Positions 11,409 through 22,850 of a stretch of 64,000 nucleotides of DNA are shown here, piece by piece. Made by a program: the position numbers and the translations under genes. The DNA lies in NCBI GenBank assembly GCA_930367215.1, contig OV884058.1, positions 222,560,208 to 222,624,207 of the forward strand, in the 5' to 3' direction. Under the pieces are notes generated by a model. That model did no database searches. It had not been told where the DNA came from and saw only the letters and a program-made list of their open reading frames with translations. The stretch comes from Pollenia angustigena. Taxonomy: Eukaryota; Arthropoda; Insecta; Diptera; Polleniidae. The first letter of the stretch is position 1, and each line of letters starts with the position of its first letter.

Positions 11409-13131
11409 TAATCTATCTACCAAGAATCCATATAAATCTTTTCCACAGCTGTCTTAAAATGTACACCAAAAAAAAAAAGACAATAGTACTGCATTTTTTT
11501 TTTGCCTGCCCAAAACTTTTAGCACACGTTACAGTTTTAAGCATTCCGAGCTTAATTTACAACTAAATGTGGAAAATTTCGAAAATATCTTCCAAAGGAC
11601 TATACAAATTTTTCATTTCAAACCACATCCTCCTTAATAAACATGCATGAAATTTTTTATCCAAAATATAAACGACACAAGTTAAAATTTTTATGTTTTA
11701 CCGGACCATGTTTCAAAAAAAAAAAAAAAAAAAAAACAAAACAGAATCTTAAACCTTAAAAAAATCTTCCATCTTACCAAAAACAAAAAGCCAAAAATAA
11801 AAAGTTTTTATTTCTGTTTTTCAAAAGCTTAATTTTTTTTTGTTCGTACACATTTTTTAATTTCGCCTTTCGCCACTTGTACATGCTCCAATATATTTAC
11901 GGCTTTTGCAGCCTTCTTTAAAATTGGGTTAGATCTGCCCATAGGTCAATCAACTATACCAAAAATAAAGTTAAAAAAGCAAAAAAAAAAAACCAATACG
12001 AGAATACGAAATATATCTATAAACTATATTTCGTTTTGGTTAAACATGTTCCCATAAAAGAAAGGCAAAATTGGCTGTTTGGTTAGTGGTTGGTTAGTTG
12101 GTTGGTGGCTTTCTAGTGGAAGGTACGAATAAACCTTTAGTCTCAGTATTTAGTACTTGGGCAATGTACATGTTTGTGTTTTTATATGGCCATTTCTTTT
12201 GGCGTACTCATGCAACATAAATACATGGCACTCGTACATGGGAGTAGTAAATGTTTTTTTTCCTTTTTTTTTTAAGAAAAAAAAAACCTTTTTATGCTTA
12301 AACATTTTTATTTTTTAAGTTTTGGTCTGTTTGTGTTTTTTTTCGATTCTGGCGGAAACATTTAGTTAGTGAAAAGCTGTATGTGTGTGTGTGTGTGTGT
12401 TTAAGTGCTGATAAAATTTATTTTGTGGCATCCTGTGCCACACCGTTTTTGAATGTTTGTAGAAGATTGTGTTTTTTTCTTTTAATTTTCGTTTGTTGCG
12501 TGTTTAAAAAAAAAATTCTTATTCTGTTGCATGGTTTTGATTACGTTTAAGAGAAAGTTACAATTTCTCCTGGTGATAATGATCAACAATATTTTTTCCT
12601 TTTTAATGTTCAGCCACTCAGAGGAGTGTAAGTTGGATCGTAATATAATATGGAATATAAATCTCTTTTCCTTGTTTTTTTTAAACATTTTGTTTTAATT
12701 CTTTTTTGCTTCACAAATGGGTCAACATAAAAATAATGGTTGCAATTATAATAAAAAGAATTTACAAGATTTTTATATTATTTTTCTTTGTAAATTTTTT
12801 TTTGTTAACAGTTTTTGGGTGTTTAACAGTTTTTGTGTGATTATTAATCAAAATATTATTATTAATCAATTTAAAAACCTTCTCTTTTAGCATCAGGATG
12901 TGACAGCCTTTCGACAATTTAAGCAAGCGACAACAAAACACTCGTTATCCTTTTCATAAGTGCCTCAATAACAGACCAACCTTAAACAGCGATTTCTACA
13001 AAAACATCAACACTTCAAAATAGCAACCTTTGCCATTCATATTAATTTGATTATAGGCCAAGCATATCTTATGTTGGAGGAAGGAGGCAGCATATAAATG
13101 ATATGCTTGGCCTAGACCTTGACATAATCTC
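11409..13131. other. AT-rich stretch with simple repeats, no gene
   Basis: Long A runs (for example 11719-11738), T runs and a GT microsatellite near 12383-12402 dominate. A short inverted pair, ggccaagcatat near 13057 and atatgcttggcc near 13101, flanks 33 bp. No coding region could be supported. Confidence 0.5.
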
Positions 13132-13349
13132 GGGGCCTAGTTCTGGCATTCGTGATCGAGTACTTTCTCGATTCGAAAGCAATTTTATTTCAGTCGATAC
13201 TGAACGAATCGAAATAATTTTTTCAGTATTGTAAAACTCAAATTAATGCTTAACTACACCGATTCGTTCAGTATTGACTGAAATAATTAGATATTAAATT
13301 GTTTTCAAATCGAGAAAGATCTCGATCACGACTAGCAGAATTAGGCCCC
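13132..13349. mobile_element. Hairpin MITE, 218 bp
   Basis: The left arm ggggcctagttctggcattc is mirrored by tagcagaattaggcccc on the right, and the pairing continues inward through cgtgatcgag and ctttctcgatt. A second inner pair (ttcagtcgatactgaacga versus tcgttcagtattgactgaa) makes almost the whole element fold back on itself. There is no coding capacity. Confidence 0.7.
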
Positions 13350-14464
13350 AGGTCTTGCGAATAGGGGCGAATGTCCGAAAGACCCATAAACGGGCGATGG
13401 ATCAATTTGCCTCACTTGTATATTATTGAGAAAACAGAATCTCTTGATGGACAAAACAGATCGAGTCCAAACCGCAAAAACAACGTAAGCACCATCATAT
13501 CCAATTTTCGTTTTATTTAATAAATGACTTTATTGGAAACACTTTCATCATCTCCTAAAATGTCATGGTTGCATAAGGTAGCGTCACGATTTTATAGGAA
13601 AAACAATTTTATCGTGAGCGACAAATTTCATACAAAATTTTTATGAAATAAAATAAAATACTCTCGCCTTTAAAATTTTATTTTTGGCTCTTACGTTTTT
13701 TTATCGCGGTTAGGGCTCGATGTATTCAAGGTGTCGAAAGACGCATTCAAGTGACTCGGTTTTTTAAGACGGTGTAAGATATACATCACACCATCTGATC
13801 TCCTTACTATTTATACCACCTTTATCTGATCGCGAATGGAATGCAACTCTTATTTGTGGGCCATTTCTTCTTCTTAGAAGCTTCTCGACTATTTTGAAGC
13901 TTCTCGACCGCGTACAGGAGAGGACGAAGGTTCTCATTGGTTATCCAATTCTATTGGCTAACTCGAGCACCGTTGCAATGTGTATGTATTGTATTTAGAT
14001 GTGACCTGATGAAATTAGGGATCTGGTTCCCGAAACCCGTACGTTTGTTCGTAATACAAGTTTTTCATCAAGAGCCGATCCTTTTATGGTCGATTGGCCG
14101 GTTCAACATACAACGCTTTACATTGAAGGTTCGTTTTTTTGGCCGGACTGTTCGTATGTGGAATAACTTTTCTCTTATTCGAATATTCACTAGCACTACT
14201 CCCTCTTTCCTCCTTCCCATAACCTAGAAAATAGTTCCAACACAATGCAATGCATTAGTAGGGGTAATCCCCTGAGTACTGGTCCTAACAAAAAAGGAAA
14301 AATGGTTACCTAAATGATTTGCTTGTAATGTGTTAAAACGGCTACAACACTACAAGAAGAAAAACATGTTTAAAAGATAAAATAAGAAGAAATATTCCCG
14401 ATTTCTATTTGTTAAATTTATTTAGTTAAATACATTAAATTTTTTAAACACAATGATTACAAAA
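13350..14464. other. No supportable gene
   Basis: The 96-codon frame at 13937-14227 lacks domain resemblance, and its surroundings show no splice or polyadenylation context that would support it. Nothing else recognisable was seen. Confidence 0.45.
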
Positions 14465-14707
14465 GCCAAATCGTGCTTAAGTTGGATTAAGCAAATGTGC
14501 GAATACATGTAAATCATATGAAGCAAACCATATTGAACTCACGGAAACTTTTTGTTAAGTTTTATGAAACTGTCATTTGCTTCAGCAAAGTGCGAAACTG
14601 ATCGCACATTCCGTACGGAGTCAAATGTTTTGATATATTTGAGAGACTTTTTGGTAATTTTTGACAGTAGTTTAAGCACGGCTATGCATATTATGGTTGG
14701 GCATTTA
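14465..14707 (+). repeat. Dispersed repeat 'B', copy 1
   Basis: About 240 bp closely match 28553-28822 in the same orientation, including gtgcttaagttgg, gcacattccgtacgga, gagagactttt and tatgcatattatggttg. The two ends carry an imperfect inverted gtgcttaa / ttaagcac pair, so it may be a MITE. Confidence 0.6.
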
Positions 14708-14732
14708 TAATTGTGAAACGGGTAAGTAAATA

Positions 14733-15124
14733 CAGTAGAAACTCGATTATTGCACGTAATGAAAACCGGGCTCGGTGCAAGTTTTGAGGTTATCGCAAGT
14801 ACGGAGTATTAATTTCCCATACAAAATACAAGGCACATACATCTGTTTAAAATTTAAGTTTAATATTTCATTTCAAAACACTTAAGTTTAGCGCATTCGT
14901 ATAACAGTAGATACATATTTCATCTGCAGCATAAAACGATGGGGATTTTCCGAAATGTATTCAGTCTAAGAAAACGTAAACAAAGCAGCACGCAAGAGTA
15001 ATACAAGAGTAATGTTGCAAGTATCGAGTTCAAAATTTTCGGATGTCGCAATGAAAAATATTTCTATGTTGCAAGAATCGAGGTGTGCAAGTATCAAGTA
15101 TGTGCAAGAATCGAGTTACTACTG
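14733..15124. mobile_element. Tc1/mariner-type MITE, 392 bp
   Basis: Ends read cagtagaaactcgattattg and, inverted, cagtagtaactcgattcttg, with TA on each side (14731-14732 and 15125-15126). Internal copies of the gcaag-atcgag motif occur towards both ends. It has no reading frame of note and would need a transposase from elsewhere. Confidence 0.75.
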
Positions 15125-15126
15125 TA

Positions 15127-16959
15127 ATATAATATTCTCTCCCTTTCTGGTTCTCTGGGGTAAGTGTTTAGGTTAAAATCAAAATCTCACTTTCAAATTA
15201 TTTCAAGTTTAAATTTTGATATCAAAACCAACTTTGAAATTCTCGAAGCAAGAACAGTTTGATGTTTACTTTTATCTCACTTTAACTTAAGTCAATCCCG
15301 TTTTCGGGTTATTTTATGTACGTGGCACTTAAATAATCCGTACTTGAATCAAGTACTCTCCACTTAATACTTACCATACGATTGACACCGCTTCGGCTTA
15401 ATTTAAGTACGAATGAATAAAAAGTTTCTGATTGTCAGGCTTATTCCTCTGCCTGACAGTCCAAAAAGCTTATCACTTCTGGTCATAGACCAAGAAGTTC
15501 CAGCTTTCGCTAAAAGCAAGCTATAGTGAAAAGGAGAACCATCATTTAGCCTGATTGGCTTATGACGTGTCATGAGTCATGACGTCTCAGGCAAGATGGT
15601 ATACGATTTATAAAAAATTGCTGGAGCATGAGTGCAGCGTGACATGGGTCACACAGATAACAGCCCTATCACCTTTCTAGGATAAGAGGGACAGTAACCC
15701 ACCTTTCTGAAATCACCAATGCTTACGAATCTCTCAGGAGCCCTATGCTCCAGTGGGGGTTAGAGGAACACATACATACATATATGCAATAGCGCAATAA
15801 ATCTTTTTGGTTGGATTTTCTGGGATATCTTAGTTAGTTGTCAGGAAAAAGCAACATGAAGTTTTCCGTGGCCCCTTCCCAGTAAGAAGATCGTTAAAAA
15901 CCGACCAGAAATAGGGAATGTTTTAATAAGGAATTACACTTGACCTGAAATTACCTTCCTTCTGTGTTTGATCTTAAATACCTTAATCCCCATGATCATT
16001 ATTTATTTGTTTTTACAATGTTTCATTATCTAGTTGCTCCCATATAATTTCTTTTAAATATTTTCGTTGTTTTTCCCATTTTTGCTTTGTTTTAACAATA
16101 AAAACAACAAGTAGAAAAAATGCATCTTCTTGCCTTGGTCATACCTAACGGTTCTTTTCTTAAATATCCACTTGTCCACTACAACAACACCAACAATTTA
16201 AAATACAAACAATAACACTAACAACAATAATAATTGTAATAACAGCAACAACGTCAACCGCATTAACCACATTATACAATATTCTAACTCCCCAGTATGA
16301 GTATAACAAACATATTGTCTTTAAACATACAAACAAACATATCAGTGCTGTAAAAAGCTGCAATCAATTGGCATTTTAAACGAAATGCTTTCAGCCGAAC
16401 TTATTGCAAAATAATTTAGGATTTCAAATTGAAATCTTGTCAAAATTGCAGTTTTTTTTTGATTGAAATAATTTGTTAGATCTCATTGGATGCAATAAAT
16501 TTAATTGCAACCAATTCAAAAAAATTTATGTTGTGGAAACAAAATCTATGAGCGTCAATGCTTCGATAAATAGGCCTTTTACTCTGTTCGATGCAGAAAT
16601 TGAATCAGTAAAGCTGGAGGTCCACTCCACTCGTTACTCGCTTTTTCGCAGCATATGCAGCTGTCAAAAAAGTAGAATCTGTGTAGGTATACGTAGTAAG
16701 TTACATTCACAAAAGCGTAGATGCCTTGAGGCGAAAAGTAGGTTTACTTTCTACTTTTGTTAGCGTCACAAGCAGCGTTCGAACAAATCAGCTGATTTTG
16801 ACAAATTAAATTTTACTTTTACTTGTGCTGCTGCTGCATGTAACTTGAAACGTAGAACGCAAGTAAGGTTATAAAAGCATGCGCTACGTGGAGGCGAAAC
16901 GCGTGGTATGGACCTCCAGTTTAACCTCTTTCACATATTTATAGGAAGTATTATCATCA
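15127..16959. other. No supportable gene
   Basis: Only short frames are present. There is a small palindrome around 15568-15590 (tgacgtgtcatgagtcatga) and an ACA/AAT-rich tract near 16170-16260. No RNA gene or protein domain was recognised. Confidence 0.45.
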
Positions 16960-17395
16960 GCAATGGCTGTTCCAGTGAATATACGAAGTCACGTTTATGG
17001 AAAGCTTAAGCTGCCTTCGGTGTGCTTTCTAGGGTTTGGCAATCCACAACCATACCCAGAATAAGACACTTAAACAAACATCCTCAATTGCAATGTAAAG
17101 CCAGTCCTCCTCTACGCATGTGAAACGTGTAACCCATCCAACCGCGAATTGCAAGTAATGCAAGCTGTTGTTGATTGTTGTCGGCGTAGAATTCTTCGAA
17201 TTTTCTGTCCAAACACCAACACAAATAATGAGTTATGGAAACGGATGCGGCAGACACTGATTCCTACAGAAATAAAATGACTGCAACGGTCCTGGCTCGG
17301 ACATACCCTATGCAAATTTAAGAATGATGAAGATAAGCTATTGAGTGAGGTCACCATCAAGAAAGGCGAAGGAGGTGTCGCCCATTACAAGTCTG
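16960..17395 (+). pseudogene. Non-LTR retrotransposon remnant (RT C-terminal region)
   Basis: From about 17094 a frame reads VKPVLLYACETC, CCRRRILRIFCPN, NELWKRMRQT and, past a TGA at 17278, RSWLGHTLCKF. That order (LLYxCETW, CLRRIL, GHTLRK) is the conserved end of the reverse transcriptase polypeptide in non-LTR elements. Upstream, LKLPSVCFLGFG-like and SRVWQS pieces lie in shifted frames. Stops and shifts show it is dead; the clade cannot be settled from this piece. Confidence 0.7.
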
Positions 17396-18506
17396 AGCAT
17401 CGACACACTGTCTCCATCTAACTCTATAGTTTGACACTATTTTTGCGTGATTGCAGGATATTTAGGCTGATTCTAGTTCTCTTTTAGTACAGCGTATCTA
17501 GTAGACTGGCCATAGCGTTATATGGAAAAATTTAAAGATGTTAAATCTAAAAGTTTTCGCATTGAAAAATATGAGGTTGGGGATAAAAATAATTATGCAT
17601 ATTTTAATTTTTTTTTTAGTTCCGAGTACCTCCGGGTTGAGCCCAAAGTTTTATTATATTACCCATTGATCACCCTTTCAAAAAATTTTGTTCTATTAGT
17701 AGGGTATTCATTTAATCGGGCCTTTGCTTTAATCAGCTAATCGCTTGATTAATTAATCGAGGTTTTGGCTTAATCGGTTAATAACTGGTTAATTTTGTTA
17801 ACAAAGTTTTCTTCTAAATTAAGTAATTTCAATAAATAAAAATTAAAAATGATTTATTATTTGGATTTTATTAGTAAAAAAAACAATAACAACAATTCTT
17901 GAACTAAAACGAGCAAACAAAAAAATAATTAATAACTATGTATGTAATACATATCGTTACTTTAATATAGAAAAGCCCTAACTAACATTTTCCTTACTTT
18001 ACAGGAGAAGGAAAAAACTTTAAAAAAATTGTAGTATTGTAGTTGCGATTTTTTTTGAACGCAGTTTTTTATTAAATTGCTTAGAGAATTCATTAGTTTT
18101 GATAAAACTTGACTTGGAAGAAATTCTTTCACTTTTCGAAGATTTTGGAGAAATTGAAAGCAACACATAATACGGATTATCTAATTTACTGTATTTTAAG
18201 AATGTATTTCTAGAAGATAAATAATAATTGAAGACGAATTAAATAAAATAAAACAATAAACAGTTATAATGCCAAGCTCATCTTAGAAACTACGATACGA
18301 TAATGGTAAATTTTTGGTGGGAAAATGCGAAAGTGAACTGAAAGGCGCAAAGTTGCCTAATTATTTTTTTTATAAAACTCGAGCGCATAAGCTCCCTGTG
18401 AAGGCAAGAATAAAAAACACAATACATTCTACTCTTGAATTTTGACAAAAAGCGAATATTCGAACAATGACCGAAATCAACTGCATGAAAATGGAATGAT
18501 TTGTCC
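17396..18506. other. AT-rich stretch without a gene
   Basis: A run of TTAATC/GATTAA motifs occurs near 17710-17795, a short-period repeat. The frames at 17962-18168 and 18290-18571 on the minus strand have no domain resemblance, and the latter lies partly opposite the gene remnant that starts at 18507. Confidence 0.45.
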
Positions 18507-19476
18507 ATGAACAGATTTGGCAAATATGAAAAATTTAGAAACGATGAGAAAGAATTCTGTGAAAAGATCAAAAATTATCTATTTGATATCGCAGCTGCGG
18601 ATCCACTTGAAACGATGACTATTGAAGAGGACAAAGATTTTCTTCAGTTGCAATTTCAGGCCAGGATTTAAAGTTGTCACGAAAACATGACTGCAAAGGG
18701 AAGCTACTGGAAGAAGCAGAAAAGCGCAAACGAAAATATGAAGAAGAGTTACAAGAAGTTCTAGGTATTGGTCAATATAATGTCTTTTTTTATTGTTATT
18801 CTTAATTATTCCTTTTGTTCAAAGATGAGGCTGCGTCTGATACAGATACCTCAGAAAGTATTGTATACGAAGGCATAGAAATGGACAATTCAGCTCCGGA
18901 AGTTGATTTTCTGAAGGACCAGCATCAAGGAATCCAGGGATCTCGCGGAAAAATGCGTTTTGTTGATGAGCGAATGTTAGCCATCATGGATAAATACCGC
19001 ATCATTGATCGCAATGCAATGCATTTACCATCTGCTACAATTACAGCCGTCTTGCGGAAGTTGCAGGAAATGAAATCTGACTCGAACGATATAAAAGTGG
19101 AAGATTTCGTCTTTAACCGAACATCTTTTAAAACAATGCGAAAAGAATATCGCCGCAGACAGGCGAATCAGATCATAGATGAATTCAAGGTACATAATGA
19201 ATAATTAAATATAAATAAATATTTAAACTTAACGCTGGACCAAGTGAAAGTGGATAATAAGGATGGAAGTTCTTTCGTCACTCCTCGCACCAAGCGTTTT
19301 TTCCATGGTTTACAAATCGATGTGACTTTTTTTGAATTGGATCCATCAATTTGGAAGGATCAAGAAGAATACTGCACCGTATAACGAATATGCCAACACT
19401 TAACCGTTGTAAATGACCCGGCAGAAAGAGCAATAAAACTAATTACAGATTTGAATCAAAAAATTAACAATCATTA
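18507..19476 (+). pseudogene. Decayed spliced gene of a transposon-like insect family
   Basis: Exon-like pieces follow one another on the plus strand. The first (from ATG 18507) reads FRNDEKEFCEKIKNYLFDIA and TIEEDKDFLQLQ, then after a frameshift LSRKHDCKGKLLEEAEKRKR. A GT-AG intron of 60 bp (18765-18824) joins it in frame to DEAASDTDTSES, FVDERMLAIMDKYRIIDRNA and FNRTSFKTMRKEYRRRQ, which ends at a stop near 19204. A last piece reads KDGSSFVTPRTKR and VVNDPAERAIKLITDLN. The pattern (LFDIA..EEDK..FL, DRNAMHL, VVNDxAERxxKL) resembles a repetitive family of uncharacterised insect proteins that I take to be transposon-derived. The segment expected between the last two pieces is shortened, so the copy looks inactive. 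Confidence 0.5.
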
Positions 19477-19914
19477 ATATTAAATGTGATTTAAATTAAA
19501 TGGATTGCAATCTTTTACAGCTCTGAATTACATATCAAACAATCCTCTATTCAAACACACACACCCCTTCTTACAGATACTTCTCACATAAAGTACATAG
19601 TTTTTTATTCTGTTAGATACATAGTCAGTCATCGTTAGCAATATGTTTGTTGTACTTAACGTCTAGTTGTATTTACTAAAAATGTCAGAAATAAAAAAAA
19701 TTCGAATCTGTCGTTAGTTTAGGTTAAAATTTTTTTCTTTCTCAGGTTTCAGAAAAGATTTCCTATGTAGTTGAACATAAGTATGTATAAAGATAAAAAT
19801 ATCGGAAGTATTTGGCAACAAGAACATCTTGAGATCTATTATTTTAATTGAAAATAAAGAAAAATCTAATTTGTTTCAGATTGTCAAAGCTACTAAGAAC
19901 TTATGAGTGAATCC

Positions 19915-21382
19915 ATGTCAAACCGTTAAGTCGTTCGGCATCATCACCTCCGATTTGAATGAAATTCAACACAAATGTTGAATGTTAATGGACTTTAACA
20001 AAACATAAATTTTCAGACCCCAGATTCTTTCGGCTTCCGAAATATGACGTCATAAAAGATGAGAAAAATGTGAAAAAAAATCAAAAGTCTCCTTACAAAA
20101 GGGGATAGAACTCTTGAACTGCGCAAGATAATTTAGTTTTATTGGTATCGTTTTAAATGTAAAAGTGCACCCTTTAAAATGATATGCATATTGTGTTTTT
20201 CTAAGAAAAGGTCAAAGCTCAATTATTGGGGTCTTGAGTTCAAAGCTCCATATCTAGAAAAGTATATTCTTGAAAATTCTTAAAAAAATATATGTTAAGT
20301 ATTATACCCTCTTCAACATTTGCAGAAAATTTAAAGGTGGGTACTCGATTGGTGTCAGAGTTACATATATACCAGAACGTGATTCTAAGTATGTTTTGTG
20401 TTCAAAAATCCCTTGTTGTTGTTGTATTTTAATTATTTTTTTCAGTATATCTGGAGAACGGCAAGAGCCAAAGTTTCCAAATTTAGTACACAAATTTTAG
20501 GTATCAATACACACCATCCCACAAAATATGGGCGGGACTGGAGAAGTGGACGTGGTACCTCCCGTACAAAAAATATAAAAAATTTTTGTGTCTGAACCGA
20601 TTTTTCCGAGTTTTTCAGAGAATATTACCTACTAAAGATTTCCGATCTTTTGATATATACGGCGTAACCATAGATCATATGACAGTCCACAGATTCAGGT
20701 TTTTATACAATTTTTGATATTTCTTGTACGGGAGGTACCATGCCCACTTCTCCAATCCCGACTACATTTTGTGGGATGGTGTGTATTGATACCTAAAATT
20801 TGTGTACTAAATTTGGAAACTTTGGCTCTTGCCGTTCTCCAGATATACTGAAAAAAATAATTAAAATACAACAACAACAAGGAATTTTTGAACACAAAAC
20901 ATACTTAGAATCACGTACTGGTATATAACTCTGACACCAATCGAGTCTCTACCTTTAAATTTTCTGCAAATGTTGAAGAGGGTATAATACCTAACATATA
21001 TTTTTTTAAGAATTTTAAAAAATATACTTTTCTAGATATGGATCTTTGAACTCAAGACCCCAAAAATTTACCTTTGACCTTTTCTTAGAAAAACACAATA
21101 TGCATATCATTTTAAAGGGTGCACTTTCACCTTTAAAACGATACCAAAAAAACTAAGTTATCTTGCGTAGTTCAAGAGTTCTATCCCCTTTTGTAAGGAG
21201 ACTTTTGTGTTTTTTTAAACATTTTTCACATCTTTTATGACGTCATATTTCGGATGCCGAAAGAATGTGGGGTCTGAAATTTATGTTTTGTTAAAGTCCA
21301 ATTACATATAACATTTGTGCTGAATTTCATTCAAATCGGAGTTGCTGATGCCGAAAATGCCATTTTTTCGTGATGGTTTGAC
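19915..21382. mobile_element. Foldback element: 1.46-kb inverted-repeat hairpin
   Basis: The left arm (about 19915-20595) and right arm (about 20697-21382) are inverted copies with only about 100 bp between them. Shared blocks run along both arms: ctccgatttgaatgaaattc, atgacgtcat, aaaaggggatagaactct, agagttatatataccag, caacaacaagg, atatctggagaacggcaaga and ggtacctcccgtac. Mirror-image frames (20398-20595 plus and 20695-20895 minus) are translations of the same arm and not genes. Its structure is that of a foldback or long-TIR non-autonomous element. Confidence 0.8.
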
Positions 21383-21607
21383 GTGTTTTAACTCTTATGG
21401 ATTATACTCTGATTCAATGTTGAAAAATTCAGTACTTTGGTACTTTTTTCAGTACTTTTTTATATTAAAAATACCGCAGTACCCCCGCGTTGTTTTCAGT
21501 ACATTTTTATCCTTTGAGCTTTTTAAGTGCTGGTTCACACTCTTCAAGTTTTAGCCGTCGAGTCTTGAGCTTTTAGGAGAGAAGGGAAAGAGAATGCCAC
21601 TTCTTTT

Positions 21608-22850
21608 CCTTTCTATTTTTTGATTTTCCATCTAGCATCGTCGGTGTGACACATACAAACACATTTTCACTAAAACTACTACAATGCTTGATGAGTAGTG
21701 TATTCGGGCCTTTAAGCGGCTCAAGGCGAATTCAACTACAGGTGGTATCGGAACAACAACAATCCAAAACCTACAGAAACAACGTAGGGGGTTTTGCATT
21801 GCATTGTTAGTGTTTACGGCTCGAAATGTCAACCATTCTAAGCAAAACACTAACAAATTAAGACAAATAGGGGCGAACTCTCAAAATCAGAAGGCGTTTC
21901 GACACCACCTGTAGTTAATTCGCCTTGAAGCGGCTCATACATTGCAATATAACTGTTCAATTTTATCGCCAATGTGTTTGTGATATTCGAAGGTGGCACA
22001 ATATATTGGCAGGAATCAAAATCGGAAAAGAAGTGCAATATACTGTGAAATGTGTTGGAAACAATGTACTATGTTGTTTTGCTTGAAAGGTTTTTTAATA
22101 AGAGCTGCGCCATATTTAAATTAAAACCCTTGTGCCACTTATTGAAAATATAGGGCAATAAAGAAATAATATGGCGAATAACATATACAATAATATTGTT
22201 AATAGATGGGGCGCTTGACGCTTATGTATAACAGTAATATTATTTACATGTGCACCTCAAATATATATACTGTTTGCTATTAAATACTTAGATAAATAAA
22301 TTCAAATAAAATAATTTTTGTTCCTTTTATTTTGATAAATTATCGTTTTATTTTTTTTTTTTTTAGCAAAAAGTACCATTTGGTGGGAAAAATACTCTTT
22401 TAGTTGAAGTTCAGTACCATTTCCAAATTTCAATTTTGCAACACTGCTCTGATTTGACTGATATTTTGAAAATCCAAAGAAAGACTGTTAGGGGCCAAAT
22501 ACACTTGTCAAATGCTTGTCATGCAGCCGAATACACTCGTACACGTACACGTGCACGTGCTGGACGTAATGTTCGCAGTCATATCTAAATTTTTGATTTT
22601 CCATTTAGCATCGTCGGTGTTACACATACAAACACAATGCTTGATAAGTATTTTGCATAGGGTATTTGGGACTTTAAAGGGACTTGCACACAGTCAAAAT
22701 TTGTCATCAATGGTAGTATTAGAGAAAATGTGTTTGGAAGTGTGACACTGACGATGCTTAATGAAAAAAAATTTAGTTATAACGGCGAATATTACGTCAA
22801 CACACGAACACGAGTGAATTCGCCGTGATGTCAAGCATTTTGACCGCGTA
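21608..22850. repeat. Three copies of an agcatcgtcggtgt repeat
   Basis: The block gattttccatctagcatcgt plus cggtgtgacacatacaaaca occurs at about 21618-21662 and again at 22599-22636. An inverted version (tgtgacactgacgatgctta) lies at about 22741-22760. The last two form an inverted pair about 100 bp apart. The hAT MITE at 21722 lies between the first and second copies. Confidence 0.5.
21722..21927. mobile_element. hAT-type MITE with perfect 8-bp target duplication
   Basis: Ends read caaggcgaattcaactacag and, inverted, caaggcgaattaactacagg. The 8 bases AAGCGGCT occur directly before (21714-21721) and after (21928-21935), which is the hAT superfamily hallmark. The body is 206 bp and non-coding. 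It shares the caaggcgaatt start with the MITE at 32811-33250. Confidence 0.85.
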
